Assembly (NCBI RefSeq): GCF_014931605.1
Contig: NZ_CP053382.1
Location: forward strand, 682,001 to 746,000
DNA from: Halomonas sp. MCCC 1A13316
GTDB taxonomy: Bacteria; Pseudomonadota; Gammaproteobacteria; Pseudomonadales; Halomonadaceae
Direction: 5' to 3'
Length of the DNA stretch: 64,000 bases
Shown here: positions 44,801-55,906 of the stretch, piece by piece
Numbering within the stretch: the first letter of the stretch is position 1
How the letters are laid out: every line of letters starts with the position of its first letter
Translations under genes and position numbers: made by a program
The notes under the pieces: generated by a model
Database searches by the model: none
What the model was told of the DNA's origin: nothing
The model's input: the letters and a program-made list of their open reading frames with translations, nothing else

Positions 44801-45280
44801 ATGAGCGATACCCAAAGCCGCGCGAGTTCGGAAGCAAGCGCTGGCAACAGCAACGACCGGCACGGCATCGATCGCGAGGAACTCAAGCAAGAGGCCAGCG
44901 AAACCAAGGACGAGCTGCGCGACGCCGCGCGCCAGCAGGCTGAAAGCCTGCTCGACCGGCAGAAGTCGGCGGCGGCCGATCAGGCGGAAAGGGTCTCGAC
45001 AGTGCTGCACAAGATGGCCGACGAGTTCGACAAGCAGGAACAGCCCTATTTCTCCGGTTGCGTCAACGAGTTGGCCAAGCGTTCCGATGCTTTCTCGCAG
45101 ACTCTGCGCGAGCGCGATCTCTCCTCGCTGATGGAGCAGACACGCTACTACAGCCGCCAGCATCCAGCTGTATTCTTTGGCGGCGCGGTTGCCGCAGGCT
45201 TCATGCTGTCCCGCTTCCTGCGTAGCTCCAGCCAAGGCGATACGTCGCGCTACAACCAGGGTGATTCACCGCGCTACTGA
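44801..45280 (+). CDS. YqjD/DUF883-like membrane-anchored helical protein
   Basis: 159 residues. A hydrophilic helical N-terminus rich in Glu, Lys, Ala and Gln (ETKDELRDAARQQAESLLD) and a short C-terminal hydrophobic stretch (AVFFGGAVAAGFMLSRFL) as in ElaB/YqjD-type tail-anchored proteins. GGAGGTGGCGA precedes the ATG. First of three genes that together resemble the yqjD-yqjE stress cluster. The exact family is uncertain. Confidence 0.65.
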   Translation: MSDTQSRASSEASAGNSNDRHGIDREELKQEASETKDELRDAARQQAESLLDRQKSAAADQAERVSTVLHKMADEFDKQEQPYFSGCVNELAKRSDAFSQTLRERDLSSLMEQTRYYSRQHPAVFFGGAVAAGFMLSRFLRSSSQGDTSRYNQGDSPRY

Positions 45281-45343
45281 GCGTCTCGGCTCTCGCCGTT
45301 AACGTTCGCCAATGTCGAGTAACGCTAAGGGAGGCAGAACCTC

Positions 45344-45781
45344 ATGGAAGCGGATAACAGAATCAGGACGGAAAGTGCTTCGCTCGGCTCGCTATTTACG
45401 GAGTTGGCCCGTGAAGTGACGGCCCTTGTGCGTAAGGAGTCCGAGCTGGCCAAAGTCGAGATGAGCGAGAAAACCACCAAGGTCATGGGTGGCATCGCAT
45501 CGATCGCTACGGCTGGGGCAGTTCTGTTCAGCGGTTTTCTCGTACTCCTCGCTGCAGCTGTCTTTGGCCTCAATACCGTACTCCCTCCAGAAATGACCCC
45601 ATGGCTCTCCGCCTTGATCGTTGGCGGTGTGGTCGTCGTGATCGGCTTGATCATGCTTCAAGCGGGACGCAAGAAGCTAAAGAAGGAGAGCCTGATGCCG
45701 ACGCGCACCATGGCCAGCCTGCGTCGCGACAAGGAGCTGACCCAGGAGCATGAAGAGGCGGTCAAGGAGGAGCTCAAATGA
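45344..45781 (+). CDS. Phage-holin-superfamily (DUF1469/YqjE-like) membrane protein
   Basis: 145 residues. Amphipathic start (SLGSLFTELAREVTALVRKESELAKVEM) followed by two membrane helices (about 48-75 and 85-108) and a charged C-terminal helix. This is the YqjE layout. Its stop overlaps the next start as ATGA, showing one operon with the DUF3618 gene. Confidence 0.82.
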   Translation: MEADNRIRTESASLGSLFTELAREVTALVRKESELAKVEMSEKTTKVMGGIASIATAGAVLFSGFLVLLAAAVFGLNTVLPPEMTPWLSALIVGGVVVVIGLIMLQAGRKKLKKESLMPTRTMASLRRDKELTQEHEEAVKEELK

Positions 45782-46941
45782 GCCAGCAGGATGACCGGCG
45801 CACATCGGACGAAATCGAACACGAGATTCATCAGACGCGGGCGCGTCTGGATGAGACCCTACACGAAATTGAAGAGAGATTTTCTCCCCAAAAGCTTATG
45901 AATACTACCTACGATTACCTACGTCATGGCGGGGCCGAAGATGCCGTCACCTCAATCGGAAGAGCGATTCGTGAAAACCCCTTGCCCGTCATGGTGACCG
46001 GCATCGGTCTGGGGTGGCTGCTGCTCGCACAGCGCCGCTCGAGCCATGCACACGACGACCGTGGGCGTTATGCTGGCGGTTATCCCGGCTCGACGATGCC
46101 TGCCACGCGCATGCCTGACGGCGGCGACATGGCGGGCAGCACGGTCAGCGGTGCCGGGACTACCAGCATGGGGCATGACCCCGCTGCGCTGGGTGCCACG
46201 CCGCAGCATAGCTCGGATGAGCACGGCCATGGCGGCATGACGCAGAAGGCACAGCATATGGCCGGCAATATGAAGAATCGCGCCCAGCACATGGGCAGCC
46301 AGGTGCGTGACCGTGCCCAGCACATGAGCGATCAGATGCGCGAGCGCGCTCAGCATATGGGCGGAAGCATGCGCTCCCAGGGCCAGGGAGGGCAGCCGAT
46401 CACCCATCGCGCGCGCGATGCCGGCTCCCAGGCCGGCCACTTCGTTCAGGACCATCCGCTGGTAGCCGGGGCTCTTGGGGTAGCGATGGGCGCAGTGCTC
46501 GGCAGCCTGTTTTCGCCGACTCGGGTGGAGAATGAGTATCTCGGCGATATCCGCGATCGCGCCATGCATCGTGCCACCGAAGCCGGCCAGGAGCAGGCCG
46601 AGCGGGCGCAAGAGAAACTGCACGAGACTGCAGAACGGGTGAAATCGGAAGCCCGCGAGCATGGTGCCCAACCGGCGCGTGAAACGAACTCCTCCAATGC
46701 GTCGAGCTACGTGGAGAATCCTTCGAGCGAAGAGCGTTATGCCAAGGCCGGCTCGGCCTCCGGGACTGGCGTGAATGCCGGACGTGAGTCAGCGGCAAGC
46801 AAGGGCGGAACTGGCGTCAGCAGTACCACTGCCCAGGGGAGTGGTCAGGGGAGTGGTACTGGAACGGGAGCTGCGGGTGCCAGCACTTCACATGCCCCGG
46901 GTTCCGGCTCGAAGCCTGGCGATAGCGGTTCCACACCGTAA
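45778..46941 (+). CDS. DUF3618 protein with long repetitive, disordered C-terminus
   Basis: 387 residues. The first 100 are DUF3618 (SDEIEHEIHQTRARLDETLHEIEERFSPQ, then a membrane helix PLPVMVTGIGLGWLLLA). A Gly/Ser/Met linker is followed by four AQHM repeats 11 residues apart (about residues 159-201), a second hydrophobic stretch (PLVAGALGVAMGAVLGSLF near 225) and a C-terminal region of Ser, Gly, Thr and Ala. It is much longer than usual DUF3618 members. Its role is unknown, probably envelope stress. Confidence 0.8.
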   Translation: MSQQDDRRTSDEIEHEIHQTRARLDETLHEIEERFSPQKLMNTTYDYLRHGGAEDAVTSIGRAIRENPLPVMVTGIGLGWLLLAQRRSSHAHDDRGRYAGGYPGSTMPATRMPDGGDMAGSTVSGAGTTSMGHDPAALGATPQHSSDEHGHGGMTQKAQHMAGNMKNRAQHMGSQVRDRAQHMSDQMRERAQHMGGSMRSQGQGGQPITHRARDAGSQAGHFVQDHPLVAGALGVAMGAVLGSLFSPTRVENEYLGDIRDRAMHRATEAGQEQAERAQEKLHETAERVKSEAREHGAQPARETNSSNASSYVENPSSEERYAKAGSASGTGVNAGRESAASKGGTGVSSTTAQGSGQGSGTGTGAAGASTSHAPGSGSKPGDSGSTP

Positions 46942-46978
46942 AGTGGAGCTTGAAGCAGGCCCTGAAAAGGCCTGACAG

Positions 46979-47007
46979 TTGCGCCGCGCCCAATCGGGCC
47001 GGCGCAA
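46979..47007. terminator. Hairpin between convergent operons
   Basis: TTGCGCC pairs with GGCGCAA, with an inner CGCCC/GGGC stem, between the DUF3618 stop and the YebC-family stop. It may serve both strands; no strong T tract. Confidence 0.5.
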
Positions 47008-47016
47008 TGTCGTGTA

Positions 47017-47739
47017 CTAGGCATCGATTTCAGCGTTGTGGAAGACGTTCTGCACGTCGTCCAGGTCGTTGAGGGCGTCGATCAACTTATCGAACATGGC
47101 GATATCGTCACCCTCGACCGGGGTCGTAGTCTGAGGCACGAACTGAATCTCGTCGACCTCGAACTCGATCTCGCCGAAGGCGTCGATCAGCGCCTGCTTG
47201 GTCTTGGCATATTCGGTATGCGGGGCGAAGACGGTGAGGTGACCCTCTTCGTTCTCGATGTCGGTGACATCGACATCGGCCTCCATCAGCGTCTCCAGCA
47301 CGGCTTCTTCATCACTGCCGGCAAAGGAGAGAATGGCGCAGTGATCGAACATGTGGCTGACGCTACCCGGGGTGCCGAGCTTGCTCTTGGCCTTGTTGAA
47401 GCAGGCGCGAACGTCGCCGAAGGTGCGATTGGGATTGTCGGTCAGACAGTCGACGATGACCATGCAGTTGCCCGGGCCGAAACCCTCGTAGCGGGCCACT
47501 GAGTAGTCCTCGCCGCCCACGCCGCTGGCCTTGTCCAGCGCCTTTTCGATCACGTGGCTGGGCACCTGATCCTTCTTGGCACGTTCCATCAGGCCGCGCA
47601 GCGTCAGGTTGCCATTGGGGTCGGTGCCGCCCTGCTTGGCGCAGACATAGATCTCGCGACCGTACTTGCTGTACACCTTGGTCTTGGCGGCGGCCGTCTT
47701 GGCCATGGATTCCTTGCGGTTCTGAAAGGCCCTGCCCAT
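47017..47739 (-). CDS. YebC/TACO1-family protein (YeeN type)
   Basis: 240 residues. It begins [21 protein letters not shown], the start typical of the YeeN branch rather than YebC (MAGHSKW). NPNG-like [44 protein letters not shown] and FDHCAILSF follow. The family assists translation of problematic mRNAs such as polyproline; some members were called transcription regulators. AGGA stands 8 bases before the ATG at 47739. Confidence 0.9.
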   Translation of the reverse strand: MGRAFQNRKESMAKTAAAKTKVYSKYGREIYVCAKQGGTDPNGNLTLRGLMERAKKDQVPSHVIEKALDKASGVGGEDYSVARYEGFGPGNCMVIVDCLTDNPNRTFGDVRACFNKAKSKLGTPGSVSHMFDHCAILSFAGSDEEAVLETLMEADVDVTDIENEEGHLTVFAPHTEYAKTKQALIDAFGEIEFEVDEIQFVPQTTTPVEGDDIAMFDKLIDALNDLDDVQNVFHNAEIDA

Positions 47740-47886
47740 AACGTTGTCCTGTTGCATCGGGTACGAGGCTGGATTCTACGAAACCGGCCTGCCCTGGAAC
47801 AGCCCTATTTCGCTTCGATGGCGGCTGACGTGATGCGAGTCATGACTACACTGCTGAGAGAGTCTCACCATCGTCGGAGCCGTGCC

Positions 47887-49080
47887 ATGGATCACCACCA
47901 GTACCGCCACGCCCTGGCGGCACAGCTCGAGGCCAGTGAGCTGGCCTTTCCCGCAAGCGAATTCGATGCCCGCCTGGCCCGCGTGCGCGGCGCCATGCAG
48001 GCTGCCGGCCTGGATGCTCTGCTATTGACGGACCCCGCCGACATCTACTATCTGACCGGGTACAACACTTTCGAGGTATCGGTGCACATCTGCCTCGTCT
48101 GCTCCGCCGAGCGGCTGATATTGCAGGTGCCTTCCATCGAGACCGGGCCGGCCGTGGTCACCGCACAGGTCGATGAGCTGCTGGGCTATCGCTGGGAGGG
48201 TATCGGCGAAGTGATCGAGCCCTTGGCCGAGACCCTGGCCCCTTTTCGTGCCATTGGCCTGGACCTCTACGGCGCGGGATTGCGCCACGGCGTGCTGCGC
48301 GAATTGCAGGTGCGCCTGGGTGTCGAACGCTTTCGCGACGACGGTGGCGAGCTGCTCGACCGTATTCGCATCGTCAAGAGCGAGGCGGAACTCGCCTGCC
48401 TGCGCGAGAGCGCCCGGATCTCCTCGCTGGGCCTCAAGGCGGCCACAAGGGTCATCGCCGCCGGCATGACCGATGGCGACGTGGCCGCGGAAGGCGCGCG
48501 CGCCATGCTGGCGGCGGGTAGCGAGTTCATGAGCATGCAGCCCATCGTCACGACTGGCCGGCGTATCAGCGTGATCCATCTCAACCACCAGCGATACCGC
48601 ATTGCCCCGGGCGAGCCGGTATTCCTCGAGTTCGGCGCCGCCTATCGGCGCTATACCGCACCGATGATGAAGACCGTGGTGGCGGGCCGGGCCAGCCCCG
48701 AGATGCGGGTCCTGCGCAATGTATGTCGCGACTTGTTCGAGGCCCTCAGCACCACGATGCGGCCCGGCAACAGCTTCGACGATGCCGCCCGGGCCGCCGA
48801 GGCCGTGCTCGAGCCGCATGCCGAGCGAGTGTTCTTCTCGGGCGTGTTCGGCTACGCCGTCGGCGCCCAGTTCCCGCCCAGCTGGGTCGAGGGCAGCGGC
48901 TACATCGCTCGTGGGCAGCAGCGAGAGTTCGAGGCCGACATGGTCTTTCACCTGCCGCTCTGCCTGCGCATCCCGGGGCAATGGGGCATTGGGCTCAGCG
49001 ATACCGTGCGGATCACCCCCGGGGGCGCCGAGCCGCTTACCGACAATGATTGGGCGCTGGTCGAGACCGATCCCTCCTGA
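47887..49080 (+). CDS. M24-family hydrolase without standard metal ligands (ectoine-hydrolase-like)
   Basis: 397 residues: a creatinase-type N-domain (DALLLTDPADIYYLTGYNTFE) and a pita-bread C-domain. The usual Asp-Asp-His-Glu-Glu metal set is altered: EFGAAYRRYTAPMMKTV has Glu and Ala where two Asp are expected, and GYAVGAQFPPSW has no His. The same pattern, as far as I recall, occurs in DoeA/EutD ectoine hydrolases, and the length is close (about 400). No doeB neighbour is present, so the substrate is uncertain. The start is at the ATG 47887; open frame upstream is antisense to the YebC gene. Confidence 0.75.
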   Translation: MDHHQYRHALAAQLEASELAFPASEFDARLARVRGAMQAAGLDALLLTDPADIYYLTGYNTFEVSVHICLVCSAERLILQVPSIETGPAVVTAQVDELLGYRWEGIGEVIEPLAETLAPFRAIGLDLYGAGLRHGVLRELQVRLGVERFRDDGGELLDRIRIVKSEAELACLRESARISSLGLKAATRVIAAGMTDGDVAAEGARAMLAAGSEFMSMQPIVTTGRRISVIHLNHQRYRIAPGEPVFLEFGAAYRRYTAPMMKTVVAGRASPEMRVLRNVCRDLFEALSTTMRPGNSFDDAARAAEAVLEPHAERVFFSGVFGYAVGAQFPPSWVEGSGYIARGQQREFEADMVFHLPLCLRIPGQWGIGLSDTVRITPGGAEPLTDNDWALVETDPS

Positions 49081-49217
49081 GCGAGAAACCGAGCCAGAAA
49101 AGGTCTCGTGCCGGGTGAAACTGGACGACGACAGTCATTCACTATACTGAGGGAGGCAAAAGACATCCCGCATGGGGTGCCGTCGTGCTCGGAGACAACC
49201 AGAAGGAAGGAGGATGT

Positions 49218-49436
49218 ATGACCCTGACCGTAACGGCGACCTATCACGACCTCATGAAGGCGACCAACGCCTACGACGAGCTCATCTCGAAGAATTTTCC
49301 GCGCGAGAAGCTTCACTTTGACAAGGAGACCCATCAGGTCAAGGTGATCGTGCCGGACGAATCGAAGCCCGAAGCGGAGGAGATATTGAGCCGGCATCAG
49401 CCCGACGACTTATGGGCTCGGCCCTACGAGCAGTGA
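49218..49436 (+). CDS. Small hypothetical protein
   Basis: 72 residues: TLTVTATYHDLMKATNAYDELISKNFPREKL split by two helices, ending RHQPDDLWARPYEQ. No signal peptide or membrane helix. GGAAGGAGG stands 7 bases before the ATG at 49218, which supports it as a gene. The layout (beta-alpha-beta) resembles small stress proteins, but I recognise no family. Confidence 0.6.
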   Translation: MTLTVTATYHDLMKATNAYDELISKNFPREKLHFDKETHQVKVIVPDESKPEAEEILSRHQPDDLWARPYEQ

Positions 49437-49478
49437 CCGGAACGAGTGCGTGCCAGGCGCTGACGCGCCATGCCGAAG

Positions 49479-50093
49479 CTAGGGCTGGGCCGACTGGTCG
49501 TCCAGCGCAGTGGCACGCAGGTAAGCCTCGCGATCGCTGACTCTCGCCCAGTAGTCGATAAAGGCGGGACAGGATTCCAGGCTGCCGAACTGAAGCCCCC
49601 AGCCAATATGGGAACCGAGGTAGACGTCGGCTGCGGTAAAGTGGGGCCCGGCAATGAACTCGTGAGCGCTGACGGCGACTTCGAGCGTTTCCAGCACCGC
49701 CTCGATGCTGCCGTAGCCCACTCTGCCCTGCTGCGTGATGTTGGGTTCCATGCCGAGGTCGCGATCCGTGATGGCGGCCTCAAGCGGACCGGCCGCGAAA
49801 AACAGCCATCGATAGTAAGCGCCGCGCTCGACCGGAGGCGGGGCGAGGCCGGCTATTGGAAAGGCATCGGCCAGGTAGGTGCAGATGGCGGCACACTCGG
49901 TCACGACCGTCTCGCCGTGGCGTATCGCCGGCACCTTGCCCATCGGGTTGATGGCCAGGTAATGGGGCGACTTCATGGCAGAACCGAACTCGACGATTTC
50001 GGTGCGGTAGGGCGCGCCTACCTCCTCCAGCATCCAACGGGCGATGCGCCCGCGTGACATGGGGTTGGTATAGAGGACGAGTGAATCGTGCAT
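49479..50093 (-). CDS. Glutathione S-transferase
   Basis: 204 residues. Thioredoxin-like N-domain (LVLYTNPMSRGRIARWMLEEVG; Ser in the NPMSRG position is the likely catalytic residue), GKVPAIRHGETVVTECAAICTYLAD with the cis-Pro and glutathione-binding Glu-Cys, and a helical C-domain (FTAADVYLGSHI). Cytosolic detoxification enzyme. The neighbour soxR on the same strand fits an oxidative-stress context. Confidence 0.9.
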   Translation of the reverse strand: MHDSLVLYTNPMSRGRIARWMLEEVGAPYRTEIVEFGSAMKSPHYLAINPMGKVPAIRHGETVVTECAAICTYLADAFPIAGLAPPPVERGAYYRWLFFAAGPLEAAITDRDLGMEPNITQQGRVGYGSIEAVLETLEVAVSAHEFIAGPHFTAADVYLGSHIGWGLQFGSLESCPAFIDYWARVSDREAYLRATALDDQSAQP

Positions 50094-50205
50094 GGTAGCT
50101 CTCTCCTTGGGCTCCCCCCAAGATAGCAGCCCCCGATGAAAACGTATCCGAACGGTTAACGAGCGGTTAAACGGTGCCGAGCCGCTGGAGCCGAATAACG
50201 GCCAA

Positions 50206-50655
50206 TCAATCGGGGTCGAGCAAGCGTGGCCCCGAACCCTCGGCGGCCAGTTCGTCCTCGGGATTGCGCAGCGGGCAATCCCCCATCGACAGGCAGCCGC
50301 AGCCGATACAGTGGTCCAACTGGTCGCGCAGTTGGGCGAGGCGGGCGATCCGCTCGTCCAGGGTGTGCCGCCAGCTCGCCGAGAGTCGCTGCCAGTCGGC
50401 GGCAGTAGGAGCCCGGAAATCCGGCAGGGTATCGAAGGCGGTACGAATCTCGGCCAGGCTAATGCCGGTACGCTGGGCGACCTTGATGATTGCCACGCGA
50501 CGCAGCACGTCGCGAGTGAAGCGGCGTTGATTACCGGCGTTGCGGCGGCTCTTGATCAGCCCCTTGGCCTCGTAGAAGTGAATGGCGGAAACCGCCAGGC
50601 CGCTGCGCTTCGCGACTTCGCCGACGCTGAGGTCGCGCTGGAGGTGGGCCGGCAT
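50206..50655 (-). CDS. soxR: Redox-sensing transcription activator SoxR
   Basis: 149 residues, MerR family. The HTH is [25 protein letters not shown], then a dimer helix and the [2Fe-2S] cluster ligands [12 protein letters not shown]. Oxidation of the cluster by redox-cycling compounds activates target promoters. The start [14 protein letters not shown] at 50655 is preferred to 50730. A SoxR box with the required 19-base spacer lies 215 bases away, upstream of the ABC exporter gene, so that gene is a likely target. Confidence 0.95.
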   Translation of the reverse strand: MPAHLQRDLSVGEVAKRSGLAVSAIHFYEAKGLIKSRRNAGNQRRFTRDVLRRVAIIKVAQRTGISLAEIRTAFDTLPDFRAPTAADWQRLSASWRHTLDERIARLAQLRDQLDHCIGCGCLSMGDCPLRNPEDELAAEGSGPRLLDPD

Positions 50656-50862
50656 CTTCCGTCTCCTCGACTTCGGCTGGGGGGTTGTTTTTAGCCCTTC
50701 ACCAGACATATGGCAAGGCATGACAAACATCCTCCTAAATCCGAAGTTATATATAAGAATTGCTGATGGTAGAAATCAGCAACTTTTATTTTGCATTCCT
50801 CGGGGAGGCTCGTATGGTTTTCAATTCGCTTTTTTTGCCGATTTCTCCAGTGTCTTTCTTGA

Positions 50863-50880
50863 CCTCAATTTAAGTTTAGG
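50863..50880 (+). promoter_or_regulatory. SoxR box within a 19-base-spacer promoter
   Basis: CCTCAATTTAAGTTTAGG agrees with the SoxR consensus CCTCAAGTTAACTTGAGG at 15 of 18 positions. It lies between a -35 TTGACC (50859-50864) and a weak -10 TAGCCT (50884-50889). The 19-base spacer is the hallmark of SoxR-activated promoters. The ABC exporter starts at 50970. Confidence 0.75.
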
Positions 50881-50969
50881 TTTTAGCCTGCATCCTGTCA
50901 GTAAGTCTGGAGCAAGCGCAAGAGTTCCAGAATACAAGTTTCCTAAGTTTCCTTGACGATGGAGTTGTC

Positions 50970-52859
<1,890 letters not shown>

Positions 52860-52949
52860 GAGTACTTCACAGCACGAGGCGGGTATGGAGCGGCTGATCG
52901 AGATCGAGGCGGTACTGCCCGATAATCCATGAGGCAGGAGCGGCGTGAG

Positions 52950-53720
52950 CTAGATCCCCGCCCACCACTCATAGCCGCGATCCTCCCAGTAGCCACCTCG
53001 TCCCCGTCCGATGTGGTGGAAGCTTTCCACCAGCTCGAGGCGCATCACGTACTTGGCCATCTTGTAGCCGAGCTGGCGCTCCGCTCGCAATCGCAGCGGG
53101 GCACCGTTGGCAATGGGTAGGTCGCTGCCGTTCAGCCCATAGGCCAGCAGCGTTTGCGCATGATAGGCCTCGAGCATGTCCAGGCTTTCGTAGTAAAGGT
53201 CACCACCGCTGTAGCGGTCAGCGCAGTGGAAGACCACGAAGCGGGCTTCGTCGCGTACGCCCACGCTGTCGAGCAGTTCGCCAAGCACCACGCCGGTCCA
53301 CTGGCCGATGCAGCTCCAGCCCTCGACGCAGTCGTGGCGGGTGATCTGGGTTCGTGACGGCATCGCCCTGAGATCGTCGAGGGAGTAGGACGCGGGCCTG
53401 TCGACCAGGCCGCCGATTTCCAGGCGCCATTCGCGAAAACCGTCGGCAGCCAGGCGCCGATACTCCGCCTCGCTGGGATTGGTGGTGCCATTGGCGCGGA
53501 AGGTCGGGGCAATGTCGGCGGACGTGAACTCCCTGGCCAGCGCCTGGCGGGATGTCAGCAGGCGTTGCATATGCCGGGTCAGCGCGCTGTTGGCGTCGAA
53601 CAGCTCGCGCATGGTGTCGCTGCGTGTCAGCCGGTCGCAGCCCGTCAGCAGCAGGGCACTGCCGGACAGGGCTGCCCCGAGCATGAAGCGTCGACGTGTC
53701 GGATCGGAAGGGCTAGGCAT
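52950..53720 (-). CDS. Tat-exported molybdopterin oxidoreductase (sulfite-oxidase/MsrP fold)
   Basis: 256 residues. A twin-arginine-type signal TRRRFMLG is followed by a lipobox (LLTGC, Cys28), so it may be a Tat lipoprotein. The SUOX-fold Moco site reads TRHDCVEGWSCIGQW with Cys131 as the likely Mo ligand. It is shorter than MsrP (about 330). It overlaps the cytochrome b gene upstream by 8 bases. By analogy it reduces a periplasmic substrate, perhaps methionine sulfoxide, with electrons from that cytochrome; the substrate is not shown by the sequence. Confidence 0.85.
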   Translation of the reverse strand: MPSPSDPTRRRFMLGAALSGSALLLTGCDRLTRSDTMRELFDANSALTRHMQRLLTSRQALAREFTSADIAPTFRANGTTNPSEAEYRRLAADGFREWRLEIGGLVDRPASYSLDDLRAMPSRTQITRHDCVEGWSCIGQWTGVVLGELLDSVGVRDEARFVVFHCADRYSGGDLYYESLDMLEAYHAQTLLAYGLNGSDLPIANGAPLRLRAERQLGYKMAKYVMRLELVESFHHIGRGRGGYWEDRGYEWWAGI

Positions 53721-54579
53721 CGGAGGTCTCCTCGTTGGGCGGCAGCGCATAGCGTCCGCTGATCATCGAGCGCAGGTTGTTGCAGGCGCCGGAGACCAGC
53801 ACCAGAGCGAGGTGAATCACGAAGAAGCCGAGCAGTGCCAGGGCGCACAGGAAATGCAGCGTGCGCGCGCTCTGACGGCCGCCAAAGACGTCCAGGAGCC
53901 AGGGCCAGGCGGCGTTCATGGACGGTGACATCGTCAGCCCGGTGAGCACGATCAGCGGCAGAACGATGAACAGCACCAGCAGATAGGCCAGCTTCTGCAG
54001 CAGATTGTAATGGCGGGCCTCCTCGCCCCGGGGAAAGCGCAGCCGCAGGTGGTCGACCAGGGTGTGGCCGAGAGTGCGCCATTCATGGCGGCGTGGTACC
54101 AGGCGCTGCCGCAGACGGCCGCTGAGCGCCAGGTAGAGCAGATAGGCAAGCAACAGGGGGGCGAATATCCAGCCGGCCAGGAAGTGCCACTGACGCCCCG
54201 CGGACAGCCAGCGCGGACCGGGAAGGGTGATCCAGGCGGGAAAGGCACGCTGCTCACGCGCTTCGGTGGGGCCGGAAGCGCCGAGCACCCCGGTCGTATC
54301 GAAGCGCAGCCCACCGATCTGGGTAATACCGCGAAGCTCGCCGTCAGCGCTGCGCTCGGCGCGAATCGATAACGCCGGCGCATCGAAGAGGGAATCCTTG
54401 CCCCAGTACAGTGCCGGATGGGCATTGAATATCTGCAGGCCGCTCATCAGCAGGACGACCAGGCAGGCAAGGTTCACCCAGTGCCAGATCCGCGTGAAGC
54501 GGGTATGCCGACGAACGATGACGGGGCCCGTGCCGGCGGCAGGTGCGAGCGCCTGAGATGAAGATTTCGAGAGTCGCAT
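53713..54579 (-). CDS. Membrane cytochrome b561-type electron donor
   Basis: 288 residues, four to five membrane helices with haem-ligand histidines in FTRIWHWVNL, WHFLAGW, and TLHFLCALALLGFFVIHL. This is the cytochrome b561/b558 hydrogenase-type fold, not the YedZ/MsrQ fold. It would pass quinol electrons to the Moco protein encoded directly after. The large periplasmic loop (about 60-130) follows helix 1. Confidence 0.88.
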   Translation of the reverse strand: MRLSKSSSQALAPAAGTGPVIVRRHTRFTRIWHWVNLACLVVLLMSGLQIFNAHPALYWGKDSLFDAPALSIRAERSADGELRGITQIGGLRFDTTGVLGASGPTEAREQRAFPAWITLPGPRWLSAGRQWHFLAGWIFAPLLLAYLLYLALSGRLRQRLVPRRHEWRTLGHTLVDHLRLRFPRGEEARHYNLLQKLAYLLVLFIVLPLIVLTGLTMSPSMNAAWPWLLDVFGGRQSARTLHFLCALALLGFFVIHLALVLVSGACNNLRSMISGRYALPPNEETSDA

Positions 54580-54644
54580 GGGTACCTCCCCGGAATGTAG
54601 CCGGCCGATGCGGGTTCGTGATCATCGGCCGACGGAGACGAGCC

Positions 54645-54956
54645 TCACATGGCGTCGTCGTCTTCCATCACGTCGTTCTCGTTCTCGTCCTCGTCCTCCA
54701 TGGCGTCGTCTTCCATCATGGCGTCGTCTTCCATCATGGAGTCGTCTTCCATCATGGAGTCGTCTTCCATCATGGAGTCGTCTTCCATCATGGCGCCTTC
54801 CTCTCCCATCGCCTCGTGCTCCATGGGCTCTTCTTCCATCATCGCGGCCTCGTCCTCCTTCATCGGGTCGTCAGCCAGGGCAAAGGTCGGCAGCAGCAGC
54901 GTGGTGCCGAGCAAGAGGGCAAACAGGGCGGTCTTGCGGCGGTTCATCGCGTTCAT
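54645..54956 (-). CDS. Methionine-rich acidic periplasmic protein (MrpX-like)
   Basis: 103 residues: signal peptide (cut at ALA-DD, residue 28) and a mature part of 75 residues with 18 Met, no Cys, and mostly Asp/Glu. The core is repeated MMEDDS/MMEDDA, from an 18-base tandem repeat. The low-complexity Met-rich acidic character resembles MrpX, a sacrificial methionine scavenger repaired by a YedY-type reductase. It is first in a minus-strand operon with the cytochrome b and Moco genes. GGAG precedes the ATG at 54956. Metal binding is an alternative role. Confidence 0.75.
   Translation of the reverse strand: MNAMNRRKTALFALLLGTTLLLPTFALADDPMKEDEAAMMEEEPMEHEAMGEEGAMMEDDSMMEDDSMMEDDSMMEDDAMMEDDAMEDEDENENDVMEDDDAM
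54703..54795. repeat. 18-base tandem repeat in the Met-rich gene
   Basis: About five copies of an 18-base unit (GTCGTCTTCCATCATGGA on the plus strand), encoding MMEDDS or MMEDDA on the minus strand. Copies differ only at one or two bases, so copy number could vary by slippage without a frame change. Confidence 0.85.
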
Positions 54957-55141
54957 CTTCTCACTCCATTCCATAATCGGCCGTCGACGGAATGCCGAGT
55001 CGGCAAGGGCTACGCTAGCGGGGTATCGCGGCCGATTCCTCACGGAAGCGTCACAGGGAAAACACGTTTCGTGATAGTTTCGTGATGTAGTCGCATGGGC
55101 TCGGTATTACCGTGCAGACAGGTGACGAGCGGGAATCTGAG

Positions 55142-55906
55142 ATGAGCTACCGAGTTCTCTGTGTCGAGGACAACCTCGAGATCGGCAGGCTGCTCACCGA
55201 GTCCTTGGCCGGGGCGGGGTATGCCTGCGATTGGGTCCGTGACGGCGAGGCGGCACTGGCGCTGCTGGACGCCGAAGCCGCGGTTCGCTACGACCTGGTG
55301 ACGCTGGACCTGATGCTGCCGGGAGTTGACGGTCTGGAGGTGTGCCGCCAGCTGCGCCGACGCGGCAGCCTGACGCCGGTGCTGATGATCACCGCCAAGG
55401 CCGCGATCCGTGACGTGGTGGCGGGGCTCGAGATCGGCGCCGACGACTACGTCACCAAGCCTTTCGTCCTGCCCATACTGCTGGCTCGAATCCAGGCGTT
55501 GTTGCGCCGCGGCCAGCGCCAAGCGGGGGATGACGACGGCATCGTCGCTGCGCCGATACTGGTCTGTGGCCCGCTGACCATCGATGCCGACAGCCATCGG
55601 GTCCACCTTGACGGCAAGCCGATTCAGCTCACCGGCAAGGAGTTCGCGCTGCTCTCGCTCTTCGCACGCCATCCCGGGCGCAGTTTCAGCCGCGGCGAGT
55701 TGCTCAACCATGTCTGGGGCGAAGAATTCGACGGCTATGATCACACCGTGAATACGCATATCAACCGCCTGCGCAGCAAGATCGAAGCCGACCCGGCCCG
55801 GCCGTACTTCATCCAGACCGTCTGGGGGGTGGGTTATCGCTTTGCCGAGGTGGCGGAAGGCGCCGACGCGCCGTCGGCTTCCGGAGCGAGTGGCGAGTCC
55901 TCGTGA
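55142..55906 (+). CDS. OmpR-family response regulator
   Basis: 254 residues. Receiver domain with CVEDN (acidic pocket), phospho-acceptor in LDLMLPG, and KPF; then a winged helix (FSRGELLNHVW, HTVNTHINRLRSKIE, TVWGVGYRF). The sensor kinase follows with overlapping start. It is divergent from the Met-rich/cytochrome b/Moco operon, 185 bases away, so that operon is the likely target. Confidence 0.93.
   Translation: MSYRVLCVEDNLEIGRLLTESLAGAGYACDWVRDGEAALALLDAEAAVRYDLVTLDLMLPGVDGLEVCRQLRRRGSLTPVLMITAKAAIRDVVAGLEIGADDYVTKPFVLPILLARIQALLRRGQRQAGDDDGIVAAPILVCGPLTIDADSHRVHLDGKPIQLTGKEFALLSLFARHPGRSFSRGELLNHVWGEEFDGYDHTVNTHINRLRSKIEADPARPYFIQTVWGVGYRFAEVAEGADAPSASGASGESS

Noticed and set aside
54645..55074. 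Serine-rich plus-strand frame opposite the Met-rich gene
   Set aside because: Mirror of the MMEDD repeat on the other strand; the minus frame has a signal peptide and a ribosome site.
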